A model generated the notes under the pieces. That model worked only from the letters and a program-made list of their open reading frames with translations. It ran no database searches and was not told the origin of the DNA. The position numbers and the translations under genes are program-made. Below are positions 1 to 9,789 of a stretch of DNA of 64,000 nt, in pieces; the first letter of the stretch is position 1; each line of letters starts with the position of its first letter. Source of the DNA: Sclerodactyla briareus (lineage: Eukaryota; Echinodermata; Holothuroidea; Dendrochirotida; Sclerodactylidae); contig JAODTK010005853.1 of the NCBI GenBank assembly GCA_026419785.1, positions 10,001 to 74,000 of the forward strand, given 5' to 3'.

Positions 1-14
1 GGGCTTGCACAACC

Positions 15-72
15 GAAGAATTTCTTGTACGCTTTGAGCCTTACTGATGATGGCGCTCGGCTTAGATAGTAT
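15..72 (-). repeat. Family A repeat, partial copy
   Basis: Read on the minus strand this carries the family A core: a version of CTATCTAAGCGGAGCGCCA, then a degenerate second arm, then GTACAAG. Only the core is present and the hairpin's second arm is poorly conserved. It is probably cut by the window edge. Confidence 0.5.
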
Positions 73-472
73 TTTGTACCCCTGAAAAATATCCCCCCTC
101 CAGATGCTAATGGCCTCAGTTTGAATGTTTGTTTTTCTATTCGGAATTTTGTAGCCTTTTTCACCCTTCTAATCACGCCCTCATGGGGGCCGTAATTTTT
201 TAGTAGAAAACTCAGGCCTATCTAGGTTAGATCAGAGAGGGTCAGTGCAATGTCGTCGGTCAGTTGGATATCTGCAAAAAAGTGGGGTTCAAGTGTGCTA
301 TGCCTATTTCATTGCCTTTCATGACCGTAAACCTGCACTTGCTTCGTATTTTAGAATGTTAAAGCACCAACGCAATACTTGACTTGATCCTATAAGGCGA
401 TAAGTTTTTGGGTGGACCTTTCCTAAAATAAACATTTGTTATCAATAGGCATGCTGCTTTACAGTCCCATAA

Positions 473-640
473 GGCACGGGAAGTGCCGTTCCTGCATCTA
501 GGGGGTCTGTCAAACGAAAAATTTTCCTTGTACGCTACGCGCCAACCTGTGGTGCGCTCGTTTTAGATAGTATCTCATCTCGTATGTCCCACCCCCCCCC
601 CCCGCTCCCCCAATCGCCAACACAAATCGCCACCCTAGCT
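473..640 (-). repeat. Family A repeat, well-preserved copy
   Basis: On the minus strand the order is a G-run (C-run at about 592-604 on plus), ACTATCTAA, GCGC hairpin arm, GGCGCG second arm, GTACAAGG, ACAGACCCCC, a TGCAGGA version and GGCACTTCCCGTGC. This is the full core order seen in the copies at 4.9, 24.4 and 41.6 kb. No coding potential is visible. Confidence 0.65.
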
Positions 641-1060
641 TGTCATTGTTGTTTACAGGTTGATGACGTCGTATTGTCTGACGAGTGCGTGATGGAGGGC
701 AAGAGCAGATTTGCTTATAGAATTTGGCACCAAGTCCCCCCCCCCCTCACGTCACAGAGCAGGGAAACACCGTGGTTTTCACTCGAATTTCGTGTCCGAA
801 ACTGACAAACTGAGGAGATTCAAAATTGGCGTAAGTGATCTCGATAATTGTTTTTTTTTTCAATCTGAGAAAGTTTGTGGAAATCGTCCATTGTTCTTTA
901 ATATGTATGATAATAATACAATATACAAATACCAATTACAACAATAGGGGCCCTGATAACAACTTTGGGCTGACTCGAGTCAGTTTCCCATGACTCGGAA
1001 CTCGAATCGAGTCTTACCGGATGCTACTACTACTACCACTACTAATAAAATAATACTAAG
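641..1060. other. No recognised gene; C-runs and ACT triplets
   Basis: AT-rich sequence with a second C-run near 737-746 and a short (ACT)n stretch at about 1024-1044. The short open frames here have no recognisable domain. Nothing else was identified. Confidence 0.4.
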
Positions 1061-1063
1061 ATT

Positions 1064-1158
1064 ATGTGCAAATGATACAAATACATTTTTGATGTAAATT
1101 ACATGCACTAATATATTTGTATCATAAATGTATTTTGTAATTTGTATCATTTGCACAT
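1064..1158. repeat. AT-rich inverted repeat, 19-bp arms
   Basis: ATGTGCAAATGATACAAAT at 1064-1082 is exactly complementary to the sequence at 1140-1158. The intervening 57 bases are AT-rich and partly self-complementary around ACATTT/AAATGT. It could be a decayed MITE core or a cruciform-prone site. Confidence 0.6.
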
Positions 1159-1226
1159 GATCTTTTGTTCATTCTTTGATAGATTATTTTGGCAATTGTT
1201 CTTTCTTGGTGTTCATTTTCATTCAG

Positions 1227-1416
1227 GCAATTAAAGGACAACTACTGGATTGGAGACCAACAGCGGTGTTATAGTGGAGATCCCATTGGAGAATGGAAAA
1301 CACTATCTATAGATCCAAAACCGATTCAATACGATGTTCCTATGTGGAGGTATTGGCCTTCAAAGTTTTGGTCCATTGCGCGAAGAAATCGGGGAGAATC
1401 CCACCATTCACAATAG
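1227..1416 (+). CDS. Candidate 3'-terminal exon, weak MACPF-like character
   Basis: A pyrimidine-rich stretch (TTCTTTCTTGG...TTTTCATTCAG) ends in AG at 1225-1226 and looks like a 3' splice site. The frame from 1228 stays open for 62 codons to a TAG at 1414-1416. The peptide is not low complexity. It has aromatic residues (NYWIGD, FWSIARR) and a segment of the form C-x-x-GDPIGEW-x-x-x-x-x-DPKPIQYDV. I compare this with the 'W...NP.PI.Y.L' region near the C-terminus of membrane-attack-complex/perforin domains, but that is recollection of a pattern and not an alignment. No upstream exon was found in the window and no polyA signal was noted directly after it. It could equally be a gene relic or a chance open frame. 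Confidence 0.25.
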
Positions 1417-1654
1417 GCATGACGTCACACTGGACAACCGGGAAAAGAAGCTATGTCATGATTTCATTGTTTCATTTTGTGATTAAGTCGCATTAGGCAG
1501 AGTTCTGCTGTCTTTTTTCACAAAGTAGCCATCAACACCTACCAACCCACTACACCAATCCTCTTTCATAGACTAAATGCTTCACGAAGTGAAAATACTG
1601 AATTTCAATAGAAAACGAAGATTGTTTGCAGGGGTTTGTTTGAGTTTGACATCG

Positions 1655-1660
1655 TTTATT
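1655..1660 (-). promoter_or_regulatory. AATAAA polyadenylation signal
   Basis: Minus-strand AATAAA lies 22 bases beyond the stop codon of the candidate terminal exon at 1682-1897, a plausible distance for 3'-end processing of a short 3'UTR. Confidence 0.3.
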
Positions 1661-1681
1661 ATTGCATGATGGGATGTTTTC

Positions 1682-1897
1682 TTATCTTGCCCAATACTCA
1701 GGCACAAACTTCAAAGGACTGTAACTCTGTAACGGAAAGTTGTTATAAACGTCTCGGGTTCGGATGACGCATTCAGTTTTTTCTCCAGCTAATGTATTAA
1801 CCTCTTTATGATCATAGGCGGTTGTGCCTAACCAATCCGTGAGTGATGTACATCCACATTTAGTAGTACATAGCATTTCATTTAAAGTTGATGTTTT
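1682..1897 (-). CDS. Candidate 3'-terminal coding exon, function unknown
   Basis: On the minus strand a splice-acceptor-like TTCTATCACCAG ends at 1898. The following frame is open for 71 codons and ends in TAA at 1684-1682, with AATAAA 22 bases on. The translated stretch contains a CxxKCGC cysteine cluster near residue 12 and ends with an aromatic tail (FVPEYWAR). I do not recognise a family. Acceptor, open frame, stop and polyA signal in the expected order favour a real last exon, but each element is short. The candidate plus-strand exon at 1227-1416 is only 265 bases away and points towards it, so the two would be convergent genes or one is spurious. Confidence 0.28.
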   Translation of the reverse strand, partial: KTSTLNEMLCTTKCGCTSLTDWLGTTAYDHKEVNTLAGEKTECVIRTRDVYNNFPLQSYSPLKFVPEYWAR

Positions 1898-1978
1898 CTG
1901 GTGATAGAATAAGTGATTGATGAGTATGAAATCCTACTCATATGGTTTATCAATTATGTGCACTTTGTTTGTGGTTAG

Positions 1979-2337
1979 CTTCTTATTCCTTGATAAAGTC
2001 AGAGGAATATATGTAGTCATGCCGGAGTACATGTACCCACTGTTACTATACCTATCGCGTACTTGAGAGAACGGTCTGGTATATAATATGTTATTTTTTA
2101 TAATAATTATAGGCCCTATACCTACTATTGGGCTTGTTTTTTTTTAAAATTGTAATGATATTACAGATACTATTATAAAAAGGGAACTTGTATGACTATA
2201 ATAAAATGTTAGTTCTTTTATTCCTTGACGAAGTCAGAGCTGGGAATATATTAGTCATTCGGAGCTCAGTATACCCACCTGCCCAGCGGTTTACTACCGT
2301 ACCCTATCGGGTTCGCGTACTCGAGAGGACGGCCTCA
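1979..2337 (+). repeat. Direct repeat pair (TTATTCCTTGA..AAGTCAGAG)
   Basis: Two diverged direct copies, at about 1979-2080 and 2217-2337. Both read TTATTCCTTGA-x-AAGTCAGAG, then AATATAT, TAGTCAT, CGGAG and TACCCAC, and end near CGCGTACT-GAGAG-ACGG. A short piece of the same motif (GAAGTCAGAGGAATCTATGC) recurs at about 42087. Noncoding, function unknown. Confidence 0.6.
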
Positions 2338-2397
2338 CCCTTCGGTTGCACGTGAACATCGGAACACAGCAGTAGGCTAACCTTACTTAAACGCCTC

Positions 2398-2530
2398 GTG
2401 TTATGCTTCCACCCAAAGGTACTTCAGCTGACCTAACAAACCTTAGTCGGAAATTGTAGATGGTCCAATTTTGGGTGTGGAAAGAGTTGCAAGGCACAGT
2501 ATGGCGTCACCAGGGGGCACTTTACAAGCT
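2398..2530 (+). repeat. Dispersed repeat copy, partner at 55.3 kb
   Basis: Sequence running GTGTTATGCTTCCAC, AAAGGTACTTCAGCTGA, GGAAATTGTAGATGG and TTTGGGTGTG matches 55329-55410 in the same order with scattered substitutions. No coding capacity is visible. Confidence 0.55.
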
Positions 2531-2653
2531 ATTCCGCATTGGTTGTACTGAATATAATCCCTACTCTAATCTCTGATCCTAACAATAGACAAAATTGACT
2601 CCTATACAATACCGACAGCCAATCACGGAGGTCGCTGTAAATGGTGGTGTTAA

Positions 2654-4494
2654 AGCTATGTTCACTCTTGTGCTATACGAAAGGATACGATAAATTCATC
2701 GGATGGAGTGTTTCACACTTGAGGAATAAAATGTCGTACGATAATTTTTTCGGACGTCTCGGCGCCTAACATAACGTGGTGGGATTTCAGTGGGAAAAAA
2801 AAGCCACCAAGTTTCCCCCTTTTATCGCTCCAGACGGTGGAACAGCCTGGTCGGCAGAATTTTGGAATACCAAGAATTGTAATTTCAAAGCAATTGGAAG
2901 CTTTTGTCTTTTCTCAGTACTTGTAGGAGGCGTGAACTAAGTGTTTTTATCGACCCATTTACAAAACAAACCAACAACAGGCTACAGCCTTCTTTCTAGT
3001 CGTGGAGACATCACGCGCAAATAGGGACACCTGAATAAACCATTTTCTGGACATTACTGAACTTCATTCCATACATAGATTTCCTCATGATTCATTCTGC
3101 CCAAATCACGGAAGCGCATGCCTGGAAGGCACTTAGCTGCATCTATCGCCGCTTCCAATCACCCACCCTCCTCTGAGCAAGTGTCCAGGCTTAGCCTGTC
3201 CCTGTCACAAGTGTGAACTGCCAAGGGCTGTTTGGCGTGAATAGTGGGTTTTAGTGATTAAATCTGAGGGTTTGATTAATGTATTGGGTAGTGACGTATC
3301 CGGGAAGACATTGCAAATGCAGGAGATATGCAGTTGGTAGTGAGTGGCTGTCTGTAAGGGGCAGGGGTAGGAGAGAGTTTCCCAGAGGGGGTCGATCTAG
3401 CCTGACGTCTTGACGGGAATTGCACCCTAACCCTCATGTGAAGAAAGAGGCGGGAAAAGAAACGAAGAAGGCAACGGAAATATAGGGGGATATAATGTGA
3501 TCTAACGCCAAGTTAACAATGTCTTGTAGGTCAGTGAGGAAAGTAGTAGGGTACAAGGTGGAGCCGTAGGCTTCATTTTTACAATGCTTGTTCTGAGCAG
3601 AGTAATCAAGATCCAATTTTCAGCTCCATTGACTGAATTGACCCAATTTACTGAATGCTTTCTTGGCTACCTCACTTCGCCGTATTCTTGGATACCGATG
3701 CTAATTAAGACTGGGTGTCCAACAGAAGGGTAGGCGGGGATGGTGAGGTCAGCTGCCTGATTAGTGATCGTCAATTGCGCTTCTTGGGCATATGGCGCGC
3801 CTCCCGGTGGACGATCCCGTCCACCGCGTTCTGTTTCCACGAGACCCCTTGGCCAGCTGGGTTATGGCTGTCCGAAGAGGGGGGGGGGGCAGGTGCTCAA
3901 TGTCTGGCGCACTGCGTCGGGTACCTCGGAGAGTTAGAGGGAAGGGACAGCCTCAGCCTGGTCACTTGCTCAAGAAGGTTAGGTGATTGATAGCGGCGGG
4001 TGGGCTTCAAGTGCCTTCAAGGCATGCGCTCTCATGATTGATTGTGTTTTGGGCAGAATGAATCGTGAAAAATCTATGCATGGAATTAGATTCAGTAATG
4101 TCCAGAAAACGGTTTAATCAGTTCCCCTATTGCGCGTGATGTCTCCAGGACTGGAGAAGGGCGGTATGGTTTGCTTTCAATAGGTCATTAAACACTAATT
4201 CACGCCTCTTACAAGAACTGAGAAAGAACACAAACTTTGAATTACTTTGAAATTACAATTCTTGGTATTCAAAAAAATTGCCGACCAGGCTATTCCACTG
4301 CCTGAAGCGACAAAAGGGGGGAAACTTGTGCTTTTCTCAGCTAAAATCCCATCACTTTCTCCGTTATATTAAGCGCCGAGACGTCCGATAAATTATCGTA
4401 CGGCATTTTTATCGCACAAGTTTGAACACTCCACCCGATAAATTTATCGTTATCGGGATTGTAATCGTATGCGCCCCCAAGTGTGAACAGCGCT
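2654..4494. mobile_element. Foldback DNA element with long inverted arms and TTAA flanks
   Basis: The left arm (about 2654-3205) and right arm (about 3955-4494) are inverted copies of each other over more than 500 bp with moderate divergence. Matching blocks include CCAAGAATTGTAATTTCAAA, AACAGCCTGGTCGGCA versus its partner, TGGAGACATCACGCGCAA and GGACATTACTGAA. The ends are AGCTATGTTCAC on the left and, read inward, AGCGCTGTTCAC on the right. Each is abutted by TTAA (2650-2653 and 4495-4498), the target duplication expected of piggyBac- or Kolobok-type transposition. The unpaired centre (about 3230-3950) has no transposase-like frame, so this is a non-autonomous element. Superfamily assignment is inference from TTAA only. 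A weaker reading is an inverted segmental duplication. Confidence 0.75.
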
Positions 4495-4649
4495 TTAATC
4501 GATGAAAGATATCTACCTGGATATGGAAATTCAAGCAATCAAGACTGAAAATGAAAGTGGGAATAGCATGAATGACGATGGCTGTTTCGAAAATCAAAAA
4601 GGGGTTTCCAGACTCAGGAGTGGGAGCGGAATGGTACTTATGCTTCTCC

Positions 4650-4887
4650 ACATTCTCACTGGAGGGGGGGGGGGGGTCTCCATCCCCCGGTTCCTACTCC
4701 CTTGTGGACCTGAATGTGCTTCATCTAAAGGAGGTCCTACAAAGGTGTTTCTCCGGGGATATACACGTCGGCGTTTTACCCGCCTTCACATGTCTCGTTT
4801 GCATGTGTTAATAGTGGCCAAGGGGGGGGGGGGGTGTTTACTTGAAACTCATCTTGACAGCACACTCCGCAAGTGTTGACGTGTGGT
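4650..4887. other. Unrecognised sequence with G-runs
   Basis: Holds two long G-homopolymers (about 4663-4676 and 4822-4834). The open frames spanning them look artefactual because the G-runs suppress stop codons. Confidence 0.35.
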
Positions 4888-5960
4888 TAGCAGTGGCGTA
4901 GATTTGTCTGTGGCTCGGGGGTGGGGTGATTAGTACGAATACTATTTAAGCGGGGCGCCACGATTAGTTGGCGCGTTGCGTACACGAAAATCGTTGGATT
5001 TCAATACCCTTCAGATGGCCGGAAAAGGCACTTGCCGGGTGTTCCGAGCTGCATTTGACCAGCCTTGAAAATATGTATCGCATGTCTGCAATACTAATTC
5101 GATGAGAGGAAAAAAATCAATCTATAGAAATGGTATTACATATCCGATGAGTCGAGATGATACAAGGGATCATATCTACATGCACCGCTCTCTTCATGTG
5201 TCCATCCGCCAAGTTCCATACTAACTAGCCCTTCACATAGCAAGTTAAATTGGTTTATCAGCTCATCCATAAATAGGCCTACATGCTCCAAACTTGTCGT
5301 AATTTGAATCATAGTACAAGCCGCACCAATTTTGCTGAAGTGGGCAAATCGTCGTCAATGTCGGGTTCAACGATTTCTATTAAATATTGAGAGGGAACAT
5401 ACGTGGTTGGTACCATATTAGTCGAGCGCCACCATAGTTGGCGCGTAGCATTCAAGAAAAAAATCATTTTACAGACCTCCCAAATTGCAAGAAAGGGCAT
5501 TTCCGAGCCTTATGGCAGTGACTCATGAGGCAGCAGCACTGAAATTGACAATGAATTTCCGAAAACTGTTCAATGTTTATTCCTTCATCGTGGCCTTCAT
5601 TCTACCATGTCTCTACTTTTTAGAGGTATTTCACTGCCTATAGACCCTTCCAAATTGGCTAGAGGTTGCTCGCATCTTGGAAATTTGCCTCATCACTGTG
5701 ATAGAAAATGTGTGCATTTTTCGGGCTCCTGGTTTGAAGAAAAAAATCGAGCCCGTCAGTAGAATATTTGGTAATTTTTTCATGTCCCAGAATTGTTTTG
5801 TCCAGCCTTCGCGCCTATATATTTGCCAAACGCCAATACGTGAACCTCCAAACTGATGTGCACGATCCCCCGCCCTGTTGCTTCTTGTTGCATATAGCTT
5901 CATCAAGAAGCAGCACGACAGGCCGGGCAATGCCGAGCCTGTTGGAACAGGCGTTCGACT
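4888..5960 (+). repeat. Family A repeat, long copy
   Basis: Starts with AGTGGCGTAGATTTG and a G-rich stretch, then ACTATTTAAGCGGGGCGCCA, a GTTGGCGCG second arm, TTCAGATGGCCGGAAA and GGCACTTGCCGG. A second core follows at about 5415-5520 (GAGCGCCACCATAGTTGGCGCGTAG in order, ACAGACCTCCC, GGCATTTCCG). The tail at 5550-5930 matches 25065-25450 block by block: CCGAAAACTGTTCAATGTTT, AAAATGTGTGCATTTTTC, CCCAGAATTGTTT, CCGCCCTGTTGCTTC. It is therefore one of two long copies of a roughly 1-kb element in the window. No conserved reading frame is shared between the two. Confidence 0.7.
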
Positions 5961-6119
5961 AATCGACTTGGTTCACCCCGTATCAGCCTCTTATATTATA
6001 GTCCGGCAGATAAAGTGGATGTTTTAAACTAACCTGGAAATTTTGTACATAGTTTTCTTCTTGGATGATTTCCATAGTTTAAAGGGTGTTCTAGCTTTCA
6101 AATTCTGCCGGGTGATATC

Positions 6120-8480
6120 GTGTCACCCTTCAAGGTTTTCAAATCAGAAGTCTTCCCAGTAGATTATCAGAAGAATGTATTTCGCAAAGACCGGACTGAT
6201 CATGGGTGCGGAGTTTTTCTGGCATTTAAAGATGGCTATGTCTGCATGTGGGTAATGAACTCCAAGGAACAGAGAGCAACTGGGAGGCTGTTTGGGCTGA
6301 GGTTGCTATCTCTAACCATCATCACCCCTTTACATCTGCTCCTTTTATAGACCGCCTGGCTCACGCCCAGAACCAATTAGGCAATTAGATGAAGTTATCA
6401 AGAAGGTCAATGTTAAAGGCAGCAAACACATAGTAATTGCTGGCGATATTAACTGTGGTCATATAAATTGGTCTGATACATGCGTCAGAGATAAAGCCAC
6501 TGAATCAGCTGCACATAAAGAATTACTTGCCCTTCTTAGTGACAACTTTCTGACTAACTCTCACCTTTCTCCGACTAGGGAAGGAAAACATTTTGGATCT
6601 TACCATTGACTCCAAAACCATCTTTAGTGAAGTCACAGCAGGTCATCCCTATATAAGCGACCATGACATCATTGTTATAGATTCTGAGGTGAGACCAAAG
6701 TTTAACCATCAGTTCCTAGGAAACTCTACTATAATAAACATGCTAATTGGAGTAGTATTAAGGAGGAAAAGAAAGGCTTTACCCGCCATTATGCCATGAC
6801 ATCCGGCCAGCACACGGTAGATGAAAACTGGCTACTATTTAAGAAACACTTACCCCAGATGCTCAACGAACACATTCCGTCAAGATCAAGTCAACCCGGT
6901 ATAACCTCCTTGGATGACCCCACAATTGCTAAGATCAATTAGGCGCGAGCATGGCTATACACTTGGCGAAGCGAACAACTGGTATTACCAAACAGGCTGA
7001 AAATTGGTCCGAGTGGGCAAGAAGTCTACTAAAATGGCAATTAAAAAGACACTGATTTTATTGAAAACACCATGGTGAATGCATTCAAACCATGCACACA
7101 GGAACACCTTCCCTACTGGGATTATATCAAACAACAGAAGAAGGAGGCCAGTGGTGTATCACCTCTTAAAGATCAGGTACTTTAATAGTCATAGTTGTGA
7201 CAAGGCTGAGATTATGAGCGAGCAATTAGCAATTTTTTCACACGTGACTCATGGATACCATTCCCCCCCCCCCCCAATAGTCGGTGATCCTTGCCCAGCG
7301 ATAGACCCATTACTTGTCACTTGTCCGGAGGCTGGTGTTTACGAACTGTTGTTAATGTTGTGGAATCCCGGCTTCTCCAAGGTTCGTGGGCCGGACAACA
7401 TACCAAATCGGCTTCTGAAAGAACTTTCAGTTGAATTAGCGCCAATTCTCAAATCACTGTTCAATTTCAATCATGTCTGAAGGAGTTGTGCCACAGATTG
7501 GACAAAAAATGCTAACATCGCTCCAATCTACAGAAAAGGCGATAAACATTCGGCTGCGAATTATCGTCCTGTCTTATCTTACGTGGGTCTGCTCAAAACA
7601 CTACCGGAACCAATGTTGTGAAACACATTATGTCTCATCTAGACCGTTTTGCAATCTAACAGATTTCACACGGTTTTAGGAGGAATAACTATTGTATAAC
7701 CACAACTACTTATGACAACGTCTCCCGATTTACATCACTATTACGACAATAATGTTTCAAGTTGACATGGGCATCTTGATTTGAATCAAAGTACCTTCGA
7801 TGTTGTGTCTCATCGTAAGTTGCTGGCTAAGATCAACCACTATAGTATTCGTGGTCATCTTTTCCATTGAATCGATAGTTTCTGACTCAAAGAACTCAAA
7901 GTGATGTGGTTATTGATGGTACTTCCATCAGCCCCGCTCTGTTGTTTTTTGGTTCTATAAATGATATTACCCACCAAATTGATTCTTAACTACGCCTATT
8001 TGCTGATGATGCTTCGCTATACAGGCCAATTCGCTCATTCGACGATCACCTTATTCTCCAGAAGGATCTGAAAACTCCTGAGTCCTGGGCAAAGGCATGG
8101 GATATGACATTAAATCCATCTAAATGTAAATGCTATGATGTCGATCAAGCGTAGTGGAGCCAAACCAATTTTTTCTAATTCATTATAATCATTTTTTGGA
8201 GTGTGTTATCTCACAACACTATCATCTCGTTGTCTCTCCTGAATGGAAAACTCGTCCTTTTTCTAACTCACATTGACAGTATTTGCTCAAGGCAAGTAGA
8301 ACTCTCGGGTTTCTGAATAGAAATCTGCGTTTTAATTGGCCCCCAGAAGTGCGCGAGCTTGCCCATACCTCCTGGTGCCGTTCAACCCTAGAGTATGCTT
8401 CACAATTTGGGATCCTTATAAAAAACTCTTATATAAATAAAATCGGAAGAATTCAAATAGAGCTACACGTGTGGTGATAC
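6120..8480 (+). pseudogene. Decayed non-LTR retrotransposon (endonuclease + reverse transcriptase)
   Basis: The fragments lie in the order of an APE-endonuclease/RT LINE. The endonuclease start (6126-6245) has FRKDR and a GCGVFLAFKD-type stretch. The GDxN core is at about 6440 (AGDINCGHINW), followed by DLTID and SDHDIIV (6590-6690). RT entry motifs (about 7375-7570) include RGPDNIPNRLLKEL, then IYRKGDKH and ANYRP. The polymerase palm FADDASLYR is at about 7995-8024. The C-terminal region (8283-8480) has RTLGFLNRNLR, STLEYAS and a KIGRIQ helix. The parts sit in different frames with internal stops, and the 5' end, and probably the 3' end, is missing, so it cannot encode an active enzyme. The motifs resemble the CR1/L2/jockey group, but the exact clade is uncertain. 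At 7262-7275 there is a C-run inside the element. Confidence 0.88.
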
Positions 8481-8507
8481 GTGACTTCCGTAGACAGACA
8501 AACATGG

Positions 8508-8600
8508 GCGTCGATCCTGGGGGGACAGAGGGACACGTCCCCCCCCCCCCACTTTTCGAAGTGGGGGGGGGATCATATCAAATGTCAGGTGCCCCCACTT
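8508..8600 (+). repeat. C/G-run hairpin with TTCG loop
   Basis: GGGCGTCGATCCTGGGGGGA precedes a perfect 13-bp stem. C9-ACTT (8542-8554) pairs with AAGT-G9 (8559-8571) around loop TTCG. The sequence then runs into ATCATATCAAATGTC and a second C-run. Related arrangements (G-run, TGATATT, GTCCCCC, CCA) recur at 22.0 and 26.3 kb, so this is a repeat-family end rather than a unique structure. Confidence 0.65.
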
Positions 8601-8655
8601 CTTGATACTCGATGAAGACGACATTACAAGTCCGTTCACCACACGGTAGTCGTTA

Positions 8656-8707
8656 GTGGTCTTTGTGGGATTAAATGTTATTGAGGAAGCAGCCTCACAA
8701 AGACCAC
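8656..8707. repeat. Perfect 12-bp hairpin
   Basis: GTGGTCTTTGTG (8656-8667) pairs exactly with CACAAAGACCAC (8696-8707) across a 28-base loop. It has no T-run, so it is not an obvious Pol III terminator. Its function is unknown. Confidence 0.6.
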
Positions 8708-8709
8708 AG

Positions 8710-9460
8710 TAGCCTTATTCCAAACCTGATTGTCCAAAATTCCGCGCGCTACGCGCGCAGACAACCTATACCCCCTGTTTCTATAGTTTTTTTTTTTCGT
8801 GGAGGATGCATTTTAAGGCAAATTCTGACGATATGAAGCTTTTATGCGAGTTTTCTCACTCAGAAACATGAGTCAGACTATTCTTCTCTCTTTTTAAAAA
8901 AATAAACTAGGTAGATTCACAATAAAATTTCCTTTGATTATAACACACACAGCGGGCGTTTTTTTGGCATACAAGGCGGATTAGGGGGAGTCCCGACTGC
9001 CTCCAACACTTATTGAAGTGACGGCAAGTTTTGCAGATCGAGGAACACCCGCCCGGGCAAATAATAGGCACAATTCGGGCAGACAAACCTGCCAAAGAGG
9101 ACAAAATGCCACAATGTCAGCAGATTGCCGATTTCTCTTGTTGAAAGCCCGATGAATGAGCAAAATTTTGTCAATCTTGTCAAGTTTGGACGTTGTGGTT
9201 TTAGTCCAAATTTCCAGAGGCCAAAATACATAACGGTAATAGGCGCTGCCTGGAAAATATTTGTCTCCCTTCATACGCCTTCAGTCTTTTAACATACTTT
9301 TGGAACAACCTTTCAAATAATTAATCACATGAACCGTGCCAAATCGCACTCTTCACTTAAGCTGTCTCGACGTAGCGGCGGAACTCAGGGGGTCAGTAAG
9401 GGGTGTCTACTCCCCGACCTTTCCCGTCTCCCCGAGCCCTCTCTTCCTTTCTTTTTTGTC
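8710..9460. other. No recognised feature
   Basis: Several overlapping short frames on the minus strand (8907-9274) have no family resemblance and overlap each other in different phases. A CGCGCGCTACGCGCGC near-palindrome is at about 8744-8758. Nothing else is supportable. Confidence 0.35.
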
Positions 9461-9468
9461 CAAGAATT

Positions 9469-9780
9469 ATGCAAAAAATTGTCCGTTTCTGTATCCTGAT
9501 AGTTGTTTCGATCGCTGTCAGTATTGTAGACCACGTGCACGATGGCTATGAGATTCCGTGCAAAATATATAAGGGGAACTCCAGGCGAGAGGCATGTTTC
9601 CTTGCATTTCTAAATATTTTTCAGACTTTCCCTAACGGTGTTTTGATGGACTTGAAAGACCTCCGTTATCATTGTTACAGTGAATTCAAAGTCTCGTCCT
9701 TGGTTGCATGTCATAACACAGCGCGGTACAGTGCACAGCGCCATTATTGCACAACTTTTCAAATATCCCTCATATCGTGA
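9469..9780 (+). CDS. Possible small secreted protein, unrecognised
   Basis: The frame opens at an internal ATG (9469) giving 103 residues. The N-terminus reads MQKIVRF followed by a hydrophobic run (CILIVVSIAVSIV), which fits a signal peptide or single membrane anchor. The remainder has six more cysteines after the hydrophobic run (in IPCK, EACF, YHCYS, VACH and HYCTT contexts), compatible with an extracellular disulfide-bonded domain. I chose this start because the upstream extension is proline- and serine-rich and crosses low-complexity sequence. No splice donor, homologue or polyA signal could be confirmed, and the flanks look non-genic. This may be a chance open frame. Confidence 0.22.
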   Translation: MQKIVRFCILIVVSIAVSIVDHVHDGYEIPCKIYKGNSRREACFLAFLNIFQTFPNGVLMDLKDLRYHCYSEFKVSSLVACHNTARYSAQRHYCTTFQISLIS

Positions 9781-9789
9781 CGAAGTCAA

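Noticed and set aside
1420-1427. TGACGTCA cAMP-response element
   Set aside because: A single 8-base match downstream of a candidate terminal exon; no promoter context.
3421-3436. Telomere-like CCCTAACCC
   Set aside because: A single short occurrence within the foldback element centre, not a tandem array.
6120-8480. LTR retrotransposon or endogenous virus
   Set aside because: The order endonuclease then RT, the LINE-type C-terminal motifs and the absence of protease, integrase, gag or LTRs indicate a non-LTR element. No viral gene was seen anywhere in the window.
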